Both the position numbers and the translations under genes were made by a program. DNA of 34,944 nt from Limisphaerales bacterium (GTDB taxonomy: Bacteria > Verrucomicrobiota > Verrucomicrobiia > Limisphaerales > UBA8199), in NCBI GenBank assembly GCA_003152225.1, contig PLZQ01000525.1, positions 3,620-38,563 on the forward strand, given 5' to 3'. The notes under the pieces are model-generated. The model saw only the letters and a list, made by a program, of their open reading frames with translations, was not told where the DNA came from and did no database searches. This document shows positions 1 through 7,303 of the stretch, piece after piece; positions within the stretch are counted from its first letter, which is position 1; every line of letters begins with the position of its first letter.

Positions 1-320
1 CGGGGTTCGACGTTTAAAGTACTCCTGCCCGTCTGCGACCAGGGGGCGGCGGCGGCGCCGACTAATGGCTTCGAATGCGATTCGTCGTCCGAACCGGGCA
101 AAGGGGAGACGGTGCTGGTCGTGGAGGATGAATCGGCGGTTCGCACCCTGGCCGGCGTGTCCCTGTAGAAACGCGGGTGCCAAGTGCTTGACGCCGCCGA
201 CGGCCACACGGCGTTGGATGTCTGGAAGCGGAGTGCCTCGCAAGCTGACATGCTCCTCACGGAGATGGTCATGCCCGGCGGAATTTGAGGAACCAGTTGG
301 GTCCAGAAGCGGGATTTAGT
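1..320 (+). pseudogene. Decayed C-terminal end of a hybrid histidine kinase (HATPase end plus receiver domain)
   Basis: Reading frame 1 from the window edge gives GSTFKVLLPV, the usual last strand of a histidine kinase HATPase domain, then a linker and GETVLVVEDESAVRTLAG, the start of a CheY-like receiver domain. An in-frame TAG at 166-168 interrupts it exactly where a helix should continue; after it the frame still reads KRGCQVLDAADGHTALDVW and LLTEMVMPGGI, the phosphoacceptor strand and loop, followed by TGA at 286-288. The Asp expected before MVMPG is Glu here, so even without the stops the domain could not be phosphorylated normally. The 5' part lies outside the window. I read this as a truncated kinase with a dead, drifting receiver; two sequencing errors plus a D-to-E change would be the alternative. 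Confidence 0.75.
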
Positions 321-424
321 CCGCCGTGAGCTTCTAACCGTTTGCTCCAATCACCGAGCCTTTGCTTCGCATAATATTCCTCTTGCTTCGCCTGGCCGGC
401 CCTGACCTACTACTCGCCCAAGTC

Positions 425-1978
425 ATGAATTCGACCGCTTACGTTTCAATTGTTGTCCTCTACGTGCTGGTCATGCTGGCGGTGGGTTACTGGTGTATGC
501 GGCGCACGAAGGACGTGGGTGATTTCTTCCTCGGCGGGCGCACCCTGGGGCCGTGGATGAGCGCGTTCGCCTACGGCACCACCTATTTCTCGGCCGTGCT
601 GTTCATCGGCTATGCGGGCAAGCTGGGGTGGGCCTATGGCATCCACACCATGTGGATTGTGCTCGGCAACACGCTCGTCGGGACGCTCCTGGCATGGAAG
701 ATTCTGGCCGGACGGACGCGCGACATGACGAGCCGCCTGAACGCCATCACGATGCCGGAGTTCCTGCGCGCTCGTTACGCCGGCAAGGGGCTGCAGCCCG
801 TCGCCGCGCTGGTGGTGTTTGTCTTCCTGGTGCCCTACTCGGCGTCGGTGCTGATGGGCCTGAGCTATCTCTTTGAAATGACCCTCCACATCTCCTACGA
901 AAGTGCCCTTTACTTTCTCACCGCGCTCACGGCGGTGTACCTGGTGATGGGCGGATACTTCGCGGTGGCGGTGAGCGATTTCATCCGGGGGATCGTCGAG
1001 TTCGCCGGGGTCCTGATCATGGTCTATTTGCTGGCGCACCGGCCGGAAATCGGCGGGTTTGTGAGCGCCACGAGCAAGTTGATTTCCGATCCCACCGCCG
1101 CGCCGGGGCTGGCGGGCGTCAAGCAGCTCGGGGCCGGCAGTTGGCTGGCGGTGACCGCGCCCGGCTGGCTCACGCTGCTGGCGCTGGTCATGATCACGAG
1201 CTTCGGCCCGTGGGCGCTGCCCCAGATGGTGCAGAAGTTCTACTCCATCCGCAGCAAAGCGGATGTGACCCGGGCTATGACCATCGCCAGTGTCTTCGCA
1301 GTTTTCCTGGCTTTTGGCGCCTACTTCAGTGGCGCCCTCACCCATCTCTACTACGGGCCGAAACTGCCCGCCGAGCTGATCGGCGCCAAAGGCCCGATCT
1401 GGGACAAAATCATGCCGCACTTCATCACCACTTCGGGCTTGCCCGTCGCGCTGGTGATGATCATCGTGCTGATGGTTTTCTCGGCCTCCATGTCCAGCCT
1501 GTCGTCGCTGGTTCTGGTGTCCAGTTCGGCCATTGCCATTGACCTCTACGGGGCGTTGGTGGACCGCCACGCCCACCCCAAACGGACCATGGCATTGATG
1601 CGCATCATGTGCGCGGTTTTTGTGGGCGGCTCGTTGTTCATCGCACTCAAGAAACCCACCTTCATCGTGAACCTGATGATCATGTCGTGGGGCACACTGC
1701 TGGGCGTGTTCCTGGCTCCTTATGTCTATGGGCTCTTCTGGAAGCGAACCACGAAGGCTGGGGTTTACGCCGGGATCTTCGTGGGCCTGGCCAGCGCCGT
1801 CACGCTCTTCTCCAAATGGGGACAGGACGGCGTGCCGTTGGCGGGGGCGGTAACGATGTTGCTGCCGCTGGTCGTCGTGCCCGCAGTCAGCCTGATGACC
1901 GCGCCACCGGACAAAGAATTGCTGGCGAAGGCGTTCGGCGAAGGCGAGCCGACCGTCCCCTCCGGGTCCGGCCACTGA
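425..1978 (+). CDS. Sodium:solute symporter family (SSS/SLC5) transporter
   Basis: A 517-aa, strongly hydrophobic protein with about 13 predicted membrane helices, the usual size and fold of the SSS family (PutP, PanF, SGLT-like), which import a solute with Na+. The first helix is followed by the family-typical stretch GDFFLGGRTLGPW (about residues 32-44), and a Ser-rich helix FSASMSSLSSLVLVSSS near residue 360 matches the region that forms the Na2 sodium site. The substrate cannot be told from sequence; sugars, amino acids, carboxylates and vitamins are all known in this family. I chose ATG at 425 because the first transmembrane helix starts just after it; the frame is open back to TTG at 362, but that extension is not family-like. 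No clear Shine-Dalgarno sequence precedes either start. It stands alone, with no obvious operon partner. Confidence 0.85.
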   Translation: MNSTAYVSIVVLYVLVMLAVGYWCMRRTKDVGDFFLGGRTLGPWMSAFAYGTTYFSAVLFIGYAGKLGWAYGIHTMWIVLGNTLVGTLLAWKILAGRTRDMTSRLNAITMPEFLRARYAGKGLQPVAALVVFVFLVPYSASVLMGLSYLFEMTLHISYESALYFLTALTAVYLVMGGYFAVAVSDFIRGIVEFAGVLIMVYLLAHRPEIGGFVSATSKLISDPTAAPGLAGVKQLGAGSWLAVTAPGWLTLLALVMITSFGPWALPQMVQKFYSIRSKADVTRAMTIASVFAVFLAFGAYFSGALTHLYYGPKLPAELIGAKGPIWDKIMPHFITTSGLPVALVMIIVLMVFSASMSSLSSLVLVSSSAIAIDLYGALVDRHAHPKRTMALMRIMCAVFVGGSLFIALKKPTFIVNLMIMSWGTLLGVFLAPYVYGLFWKRTTKAGVYAGIFVGLASAVTLFSKWGQDGVPLAGAVTMLLPLVVVPAVSLMTAPPDKELLAKAFGEGEPTVPSGSGH

Positions 1979-2231
1979 AGAGCGGGGAGGCAGACTGTGC
2001 ACGCGGGTCCGAGAGTGTCTACAATAAACCGCCGACCTGCGCGCCCCGGTTGACCCCATTTCGTCCGGCGGCTGATGGAAGCGGCCTCCCGCCGGGGCCA
2101 GACCCGGCGCACGTTGCTCGACTGGCTGCGGATGGAATAGAGTGACCACCTTTCGCGCCAGCGAACGTCAGCTTGCGACACCATCCAACCGCGCTTCAGG
2201 CCGGGCAAGCCGGCGGCCTGGTAGCAGGCTC
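1979..2231. other. Gene-free spacer after the symporter
   Basis: No reading frame here resembles a protein I know, and open frames in this stretch are shadows or tail-ends of frames antisense to the symporter. No strong terminator hairpin with a T-run is visible. Confidence 0.4.
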
Positions 2232-2259
2232 TTGACAGGCTCCCAAACAGCGGTATGTT
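2232..2259 (+). promoter_or_regulatory. Sigma-70-type promoter for the small gene at 2371
   Basis: A perfect -35 box TTGACA (2232-2237), a 16-base spacer and a -10 like TATGTT (2254-2259, four of six consensus bases). Transcription would begin near 2266, about 105 bases before the ATG at 2371. Confidence 0.45.
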
Positions 2260-2370
2260 GACATGTGATCTGGCCCGCTTTCCTGGGCGACTTCCAAGGT
2301 GTCCCTCTCTAGTCCGGCTGAATTCAAAGTCTAAACCATGAACTGCTGCATAACCGCAGCCGGTACCTTT

Positions 2371-2586
2371 ATGAATATATTATTGCAGAACAAAAAGACA
2401 CTGACCTACGTAACGGACGTTTCGACGTGGACGACGCAACACGAAAAGGCGCAGCTGTTTGGAACAGGGATCGAGGCCCTCTTTTTCTGCTTCAACCGCC
2501 ATCTCAAGAACATGCAGATTCTGGGCGAATTTGTTAACCCGCGAATCAATTTCACGATGCCGGTGACGGACCTCAGCGGTGGCTGA
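2371..2586 (+). CDS. Small conserved-looking protein of unknown function (71 aa)
   Basis: A 71-aa soluble protein starting MNILLQNKKTLTYV and including a DVSTWT turn and an FCFNRHLKNMQILGEF helix-strand region. The pattern 'I-L-L-Q-x-K/R-T-x-x-Y/F, then W, then a helix with A-x-x-F, then Q-I at the end' resembles a family of short orphan proteins I have seen in Acidobacteria and Verrucomicrobia, often near signalling genes; their function is not known to me. The frame is open from ATG at 2338, but the shorter start at 2371 matches that family's N-terminus. There is no strong ribosome binding site for either. The gene is less GC-rich than its neighbours. A good promoter lies upstream. Confidence 0.5.
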   Translation: MNILLQNKKTLTYVTDVSTWTTQHEKAQLFGTGIEALFFCFNRHLKNMQILGEFVNPRINFTMPVTDLSGG

Positions 2587-3208
2587 TTTCCAGGGCAAAT
2601 GACAAACGACTGGCTGGCGCAACACCGTCAGCCGTCCCAACGCAGAAGAATGAAACTGAAATTGGAGTCATTATGCCGCGCCTCCTAAGACCTTTCGCCG
2701 CGTTGCCTGTGAAGTTGCTCGCCCTCAACATTGGCGCCGATAGAAACCTCTTGCTGCAATTCCCGGCCGCGATCCCGCAAGCGACATTCCTCGGCGCGGC
2801 AGTTCCTCTTGAGCACCCCATGGAACGTCCCCGCAATCCGTCTGCTGAAACTGGAGCATGGCACCACGGAGGCATCAACGAATGACCGCCAGAAAAGCGC
2901 CTCGCGCAGGGAGGGGTGATGAATGGAGGAGATCGCAGGGAGGCTATTTCCGAATAAGAATATGCGCGCTGCCTCGAGCGGCGGAACGATGGTTCTTGCT
3001 CTGTTGGCGGGGCAGGGTAGATTGTATGGGTTCAGGCTGACGGTCTCCGCAGTTGTAAATGACGAACTATCGCCTGCCGTAACCCGTTCAACAGGAACTG
3101 AAAGTCATTAGTCTGAACCAGCCCAGTAAACGGTTTCGTCTCAAACACAAGCCTATGAAAACGCACGTAGTCCATCGGGTATCCACGGTCAACGGCTGAG
3201 TTCTGCCA
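2587..3208. other. About 620 bp without a recognisable gene
   Basis: Several short open frames of 60-100 codons occur on both strands (for example 2673-2885 + and 2573-2878 -), but none has a recognisable motif, a convincing ribosome binding site or a clear family resemblance. The stretch presumably holds the promoter of the sigma-factor gene; I could not single out a convincing one. It could be decayed coding sequence. Confidence 0.4.
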
Positions 3209-3211
3209 GGG

Positions 3212-3216
3212 AAGGA
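3212..3216 (+). promoter_or_regulatory. Ribosome binding site that decides a TTG start
   Basis: AAGGA within GGGAAGGAACG, seven bases before TTG at 3224. It supports the rare TTG start of the sigma-factor gene, because no ATG lies nearby in that frame. Confidence 0.6.
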
Positions 3217-3223
3217 ACGCAAA

Positions 3224-5152
3224 TTGAATAACAAAACAGAGAATCACGGCGGCGGCAGGCAACGAACGGCCTCCGGCAAGCCGCTGCGGCCCCGCCATCC
3301 TTTCGTCTTTGGAGCCAAGGCCTCCGACCGCGAGAAATCGCGACCGAAGAATGCCCGCCATAACGGCGTTGAAACCGACGGCGCTGCGCAAAGCAAGGCC
3401 CGCCACGCCGGCAATGGTGGCAGCCGCCCTACTGGCGCGCAATCCGAGGCGGCGGACCTGACCGAAACCATCAAGGCTTTGCTCCAGGTGGCCCGCGAGC
3501 AGAGCCATCTTAGCTACGACGACATCAATGAGCTTCTGCCGGATGGCGTTTCGCCGGATGACTTGGACGCGCTCTATGCCAAACTCCACAACCTTGGCAT
3601 CGAGATTGTAGCGCAAATCGAGGTCGAGAAGGCCAAACCCGAGGAACCGGAGCCGGAGGAAGACCGGCAATTCGATGGCCTGGACGACCCCGTTCGGATG
3701 TATATGAACCAGATGAGCAGAGTGCCCCTGCTCACGCGCGAGCAGGAGGTGGAGGGCTTCCGGCAGATCGAGGAGGCTGAGCTCGAAATGAGGCGGTTGG
3801 TTTATAGTCTGGGCTTCGCTGCCAAGGAGCACTGCGCGATTGCCGAGAAGCTGTTGGCCGACCCCCCGAAGGAACGTTTCGACCGGATCGTGGTGGACAA
3901 AAAAATCGCTACGCGCGAAGGGCACCTCAAGGACCTCCGGGGGCTGGTGAAAAAGATTCGGGCGTTGGACGCGGAGGTGGACGAGCTATACACCCGGTTG
4001 CAAAAGTCCGTGTCCCACGGCCACGGTGAAAGACCCTTGGCCAAACTCCAGAAGCTCGAGAGAAAGCTCCAGGCCACCTTTCCGAAGTTCTTTTACAAGC
4101 AAAAGGTGCTGGAGGACATGATCGCCGTAGCCGGTAATGCCCACGACAAATTCCGCGCCGGCTCGCGGCGGATCCAGGAGCTGGGTGACCATCGCAAATG
4201 CAGCCAACAGCAAGCCGCCCTTCGAGAGGAACGAGGCAAGCTCCTCGCCCTCGAACAATTCGTCCGCCGACCGCAGGCGGAGTTCTACGGGACCTTCGGC
4301 CAATTGCACCGCGCTGCCGACCGGGCCCATCAGGCCAGAAACCACATGACCGAAGCCAATCTGCGCCTCGTGGTCTCCATCGCGAAGAAATACGTCAACC
4401 GGGGGCAGTCTTTGCTCGATCTGATTCAGGAGGGTAATCTTGGCCTGCTTAAGGGGGTCGAGAAATTCGAGTATCGGCGCGGCTATAAGTTTTCCACCTA
4501 TGCGGTATGGTGGATTCGCCAGGCGTTGACCCGCTCCATTGCCGACCAGGCCCGCACCATTCGCATCCCGGTCCACATGATCGAGATCATGACCCGGCTC
4601 TGGCGCGCGCAGAAACAGCTCAGCCAGGAACTGGGGCGCGAGCCCACAGCCGAAGACCTCGCGGATGAAATGCGTCTGCCAGTCTCGCGCATCGACGCAT
4701 TACTCAAGATGGCCCGCCAACCGGTCTCGCTCGACGCGCCAGTGGGCGACGACGGGGACGTGAGCGTGGGGGACTTCATCGAAGACAAGCGCGCCGAGAG
4801 CCCGTCCGCAGGAACCAGCAAGAGCATGCTCAAAGAGAAGCTCGAGCACGTGTTGGGCCTGCTCAGCACGCGGGAACGGACGATTCTCGAAATGCGCTTT
4901 GGGCTGGTCGATGGCTACGGCCACACCCTCGAGGAAATCGGTAATCTGTACAGCGTGACCCGCGAGCGCATCCGCCAGATTGAAGCCAAGGCCTTGCGCA
5001 AACTGCGGCACCCCACCCGGGCGCACCACCTTCGCGGTTTCCTCGAGACCCAACAGGAAGCCATCTCGATCAGCACTTCGACTGTTCCCCGCTGCCTTGA
5101 AGCAAATAGTGTCGGCCTGCCCCGCGATGCAGCACTTTCCCGTTGGCGCTGA
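3224..5152 (+). CDS. rpoD: RNA polymerase sigma-70 factor, RpoD/SigA type
   Basis: A 642-aa group 1-like sigma factor, which directs core RNA polymerase to promoters. Domains in order: a basic low-complexity N-terminus (1-75); a region 1.1-like segment (about 79-130); region 1.2 beginning [17 protein letters not shown] (about 154); a long non-conserved insert (about 185-370); region 2 from [16 protein letters not shown] (375) through the melting helix [16 protein letters not shown] (about 418); the region 3 signature [11 protein letters not shown]; and region 4 from [15 protein letters not shown] (about 547) with the -35-binding helix [19 protein letters not shown] 34-aa tail follows the usual end. 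The start is TTG with a good Shine-Dalgarno sequence. It may be the primary sigma factor or one of the RpoD paralogues common in Verrucomicrobiota; the Hsp20 gene downstream makes a stress paralogue possible. Confidence 0.92.
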   Translation: MNNKTENHGGGRQRTASGKPLRPRHPFVFGAKASDREKSRPKNARHNGVETDGAAQSKARHAGNGGSRPTGAQSEAADLTETIKALLQVAREQSHLSYDDINELLPDGVSPDDLDALYAKLHNLGIEIVAQIEVEKAKPEEPEPEEDRQFDGLDDPVRMYMNQMSRVPLLTREQEVEGFRQIEEAELEMRRLVYSLGFAAKEHCAIAEKLLADPPKERFDRIVVDKKIATREGHLKDLRGLVKKIRALDAEVDELYTRLQKSVSHGHGERPLAKLQKLERKLQATFPKFFYKQKVLEDMIAVAGNAHDKFRAGSRRIQELGDHRKCSQQQAALREERGKLLALEQFVRRPQAEFYGTFGQLHRAADRAHQARNHMTEANLRLVVSIAKKYVNRGQSLLDLIQEGNLGLLKGVEKFEYRRGYKFSTYAVWWIRQALTRSIADQARTIRIPVHMIEIMTRLWRAQKQLSQELGREPTAEDLADEMRLPVSRIDALLKMARQPVSLDAPVGDDGDVSVGDFIEDKRAESPSAGTSKSMLKEKLEHVLGLLSTRERTILEMRFGLVDGYGHTLEEIGNLYSVTRERIRQIEAKALRKLRHPTRAHHLRGFLETQQEAISISTSTVPRCLEANSVGLPRDAALSRWR

Positions 5153-5444
5153 TCTTGTGGTGTGAGGGAGATCAAGGTCCGCGCTGTTCCGGACCGCTCT
5201 TCCACGCCGAGGTCATCCGCATACAAACAGAACGCCCCACCCGGCATCCTGCAGGGTTGGCGGATACCTATCATCCGTCTTTGGCTTCTCTTCGACCCCA
5301 TACCTTCGAGCTATCGTGCGCATACTAACAAGGTATTGGGCAGTTTTCATGGAAGACGGCATAGTTTAAGTGGTGGTGAAGGCCGAGCCCAAACAGCGAA
5401 ATGGATTTGGTCACGTAAGACACCCGCCAACAAGAAATCAAACC
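5153..5444. other. Spacer between the sigma factor and Hsp20 genes
   Basis: A 292-bp gap with no convincing gene. It is long enough to hold an independent promoter for the Hsp20 gene, but I see no clear -35/-10 pair and no CIRCE-type inverted repeat. Confidence 0.35.
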
Positions 5445-5900
5445 ATGAATGCATTGACACGTTTGAATCAGTTGAAAGAACTGGAAGCCCTGCGCCACGG
5501 TCTGGGCAGCCTTTTTAGCCGCTCCGCGATCCACTTGCCCGAGGGCCAGGAGGAACAGATAGCGGTGCCCGAATGGGCCCCGTTGGTGGACATCAGCGAA
5601 GATGACAAGGAATACCTTATCAAGGCAGAGTTGCCTGAAGTGAAGAAAGAAGACGTAAAGGTCACGGCGGAGGAGGGTACGCTTACCATCATGGGCGAAC
5701 GCAAGTTTGAGAAGGAGGAGAAAGGCAAGAAGTATCACCGCGTCGAACGGTCCTACGGCAGTTTTATGCGCAACTTCTGCCTTCCGGATGATGCCAGCCC
5801 CGCGAAAGTCAGCGCCGAGTTCAAAGACGGTGTGCTGACCGTCCATCTGGCCAAGACCCAGAAAGCAAAGCCAACGCAAATAGAGGTCAAGGTCGGCTGA
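5445..5900 (+). CDS. Hsp20/alpha-crystallin family small heat-shock protein
   Basis: A 151-aa ATP-independent chaperone that holds unfolding proteins. The alpha-crystallin domain runs from about residue 43 (EWAPLVDISEDDKEYLIKAE) to 147, with the family landmarks AELPEVKKEDVKV, the loop strand GTLTIMGERK, the ERSYGSFMRNFCLP strand and FKDGVLTVHLAK. A final I-x-V-like sequence (IEVKV) fits the C-terminal anchoring motif I-x-I/V. The N-terminal arm is about 40 residues. The start is ATG at 5445; the open frame extends to 5370 but without family similarity. It sits downstream of the sigma factor and upstream of two small genes on the same strand, which suggests a stress-related group. Confidence 0.93.
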   Translation: MNALTRLNQLKELEALRHGLGSLFSRSAIHLPEGQEEQIAVPEWAPLVDISEDDKEYLIKAELPEVKKEDVKVTAEEGTLTIMGERKFEKEEKGKKYHRVERSYGSFMRNFCLPDDASPAKVSAEFKDGVLTVHLAKTQKAKPTQIEVKVG

Positions 5901-5991
5901 GTGAGCGCAGTAATGGGACGGGCGAGTTCGGCCGGGCCTTGCGCCAGGACCGAAACACGCGCCAACGATTCAAACAAGAACAGAAATACAA

Positions 5992-6303
5992 ATGACAACA
6001 CGATTAAAGAAAACACGATTATTCAAAGATAAAAACCTCGCGGAGGTTAAACCCATGACTCAGTTCGCCTTTCAGGCCCCGACAGCCCGGCAAGTGTCCC
6101 TGGCCGGCGACTTCAACAACTGGAACACCAAAGCCGGTCCGATGCACAAAGGGCCTGACGGCGTATGGCATTTGGGTGTGGCTCTCAGGCCGGGCCGTTA
6201 CGAATATCGGTTCTTCGCGGATGAAGCATGGTGCGACGATCCCGCTGCTAAGCAGAAGGCAGCGAATTCACTGGGCACCGAGAACTGCGTGCGCATCGTC
6301 TGA
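5992..6303 (+). CDS. Stand-alone CBM48/AMPK-type glycogen-binding domain protein
   Basis: A protein of 103 aa consisting almost only of the early-set carbohydrate-binding module found at the N-terminus of glycogen branching enzymes, isoamylases and AMPK beta. Landmarks are QVSLAGDFNNWNTKAGPM (about 35-52), GVWHLGVALRPGRYEYRF with the glucan-contacting aromatic residues, and an end like NSLGTENCVRIV. No catalytic domain follows, so it may bind alpha-glucan or act as a regulatory or scaffold partner. The start is ambiguous: ATG at 5992 gives a basic 20-residue leader seen in similar proteins, but ATG at 6055 has the better ribosome binding site (GGAGG at 6042-6046, eight bases away) and still encodes the whole module (82 aa). 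Confidence 0.85.
   Translation: MTTRLKKTRLFKDKNLAEVKPMTQFAFQAPTARQVSLAGDFNNWNTKAGPMHKGPDGVWHLGVALRPGRYEYRFFADEAWCDDPAAKQKAANSLGTENCVRIV
6042..6046 (+). promoter_or_regulatory. Strong Shine-Dalgarno inside the CBM48 frame
   Basis: GGAGG eight bases before ATG at 6055. It raises the possibility that translation of the CBM48 protein starts at 6055 rather than 5992. Confidence 0.4.
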
Positions 6304-6361
6304 CCGGCTCGCTCTGAGATGCACATCAGCTTGGAACTCAAATGCAATTTCTGATGAGAAG

Positions 6362-6367
6362 AAGGAG
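6362..6367 (+). promoter_or_regulatory. Ribosome binding site for the eRF1-like gene
   Basis: AAGGAG, six bases before ATG at 6374. It fixes the start of that gene well inside a longer open frame that begins at 6176. Confidence 0.7.
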
Positions 6368-6373
6368 AAGGTG

Positions 6374-6817
6374 ATGAAAATAGTAGCCGGTTTATGGATT
6401 GACCATCGAGAGGCCGTCATCGTGATCCTTTCAGACAAAGGACAGGAGACGAGGCGGGTAAAATCCCATGTGGAAAAGCAACTCCGGCGCTCCGGTCGTT
6501 CGCCTTCCCCGGCTCGTTTCGAGGCGCAGATGGTTCCAGCAGATGATTCCCAGGAACGAGAATACTCGGGCCATCTGGCGAATTTCTACGACGAAGTCAT
6601 CTCCTGTCTCCGCCCGGCCGAAGCGATTTTGTTATTTGGACCCGGCGAGGCCAAGGGCGAGCTGCGGAAGCGCATCCAAGGGAACAAACTCGACGTGCGC
6701 ATCAAATGCTTCGAAACGAGCGACAAGATGACAGAGCGCCAGATTTTGCAGAAAGTGCGTCAGCACTATTTGCCTTCTGGCGCAACTCCACCCCTTGGCA
6801 AAAAAAACAAGCGGTGA
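6374..6817 (+). CDS. Small eRF1/host-attachment-like protein of unknown role
   Basis: A 147-aa protein beginning MKIVAGLWIDHREAVIVILS, which matches a widespread group of short bacterial proteins distantly related to domains of archaeal/eukaryotic release factor eRF1 and Pelota (often annotated translational-machinery or host-attachment-like). The second half has the typical strand-loop AEAILLFGPGEAKGELRKRI (about residues 87-106) and then an ETSDKMTERQILQKVRQHY segment, also family-typical. The NIKS and GGQ motifs of real release factors are not seen, so a termination role is not supported. An excellent ribosome binding site precedes the ATG. In many genomes members sit near stress genes, and here it follows Hsp20 and CBM48 genes; a link to stress or ribosome rescue is inference only. 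Confidence 0.65.
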   Translation: MKIVAGLWIDHREAVIVILSDKGQETRRVKSHVEKQLRRSGRSPSPARFEAQMVPADDSQEREYSGHLANFYDEVISCLRPAEAILLFGPGEAKGELRKRIQGNKLDVRIKCFETSDKMTERQILQKVRQHYLPSGATPPLGKKNKR

Positions 6818-6913
6818 CTATGAAGCGAGCAAGAAAGTTCTTTTAACCAGGGCAATAAGCGGGGCAGACCACGGGCTGGCGCGATAGTCAGCGAAAAAAC
6901 GACGACCTAAGGT

Positions 6914-7294
6914 TTGCCCGCATTTCGTTTGGCACCTGGTCGAAAACCGCCCCCCGCATGCCTATCCCCTCGCCCGGGCGTTTCGCCGCTGCCGCTGAAG
7001 CTCCCATCCAAGCGATGGCGCGACCTGATTCTGTGGGTCCGGCATGCAGACCTCCTGCGCTGTCCCGTCTGCCAGTGCCCGATGCGCGTTATCACGGCGG
7101 TTGATGACCCGTGCGCGGTGGAAAAGATCCTCCGCCGCCTCGGCGCCGGGAACGACCTGCCCACCGGCCTATCCCCGCTGGACGCTCCGGGGCCTCATAC
7201 CTGCCAACTCTGTGACGACGCGGGTCCCATGCCCGACTACGAAACGTTCGCCCGAAACCGCTTGTCGGCCGCGCAACCTTTGCATTATCGTTAG
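6914..7294 (+). pseudogene. C-terminal remnant of an IS91-type transposase
   Basis: The frame reads RWRDLILWVRHADLLRCP, then CQCPMRVITAVDDPCAVEK and ILRRLG, followed by a Pro-rich stretch, CDDAGPMPDYE and a stop. This is the pattern of the extreme C-terminus of IS91/IS801-like transposases in this phylum: a C-P-x-C-x-x-x-M-R-V-I strand, 'DDP..VEKILRHLG', then 'GP.T...CDD..PMPDYE'. The N-terminal catalytic HUH part with the two tyrosines is absent; upstream sequence to 6818 has no transposase similarity. The open frame starts at TTG 6914, but clear similarity begins near 7007. No terminal sequences could be recognised. It marks an old insertion beside the glycoside hydrolase gene. Confidence 0.7.
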
Positions 7295-7303
7295 AGCCAC
7301 GTC

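Noticed and set aside
446-2149. A 567-codon open frame on the minus strand
   Set aside because: It is antisense to the symporter; its low-complexity His/Arg/Gln-rich translation is typical of a GC-rich shadow frame.
3032-3925. A 297-codon minus-strand frame before and within the sigma-factor gene
   Set aside because: Mostly antisense to conserved sigma regions and without recognisable motifs.
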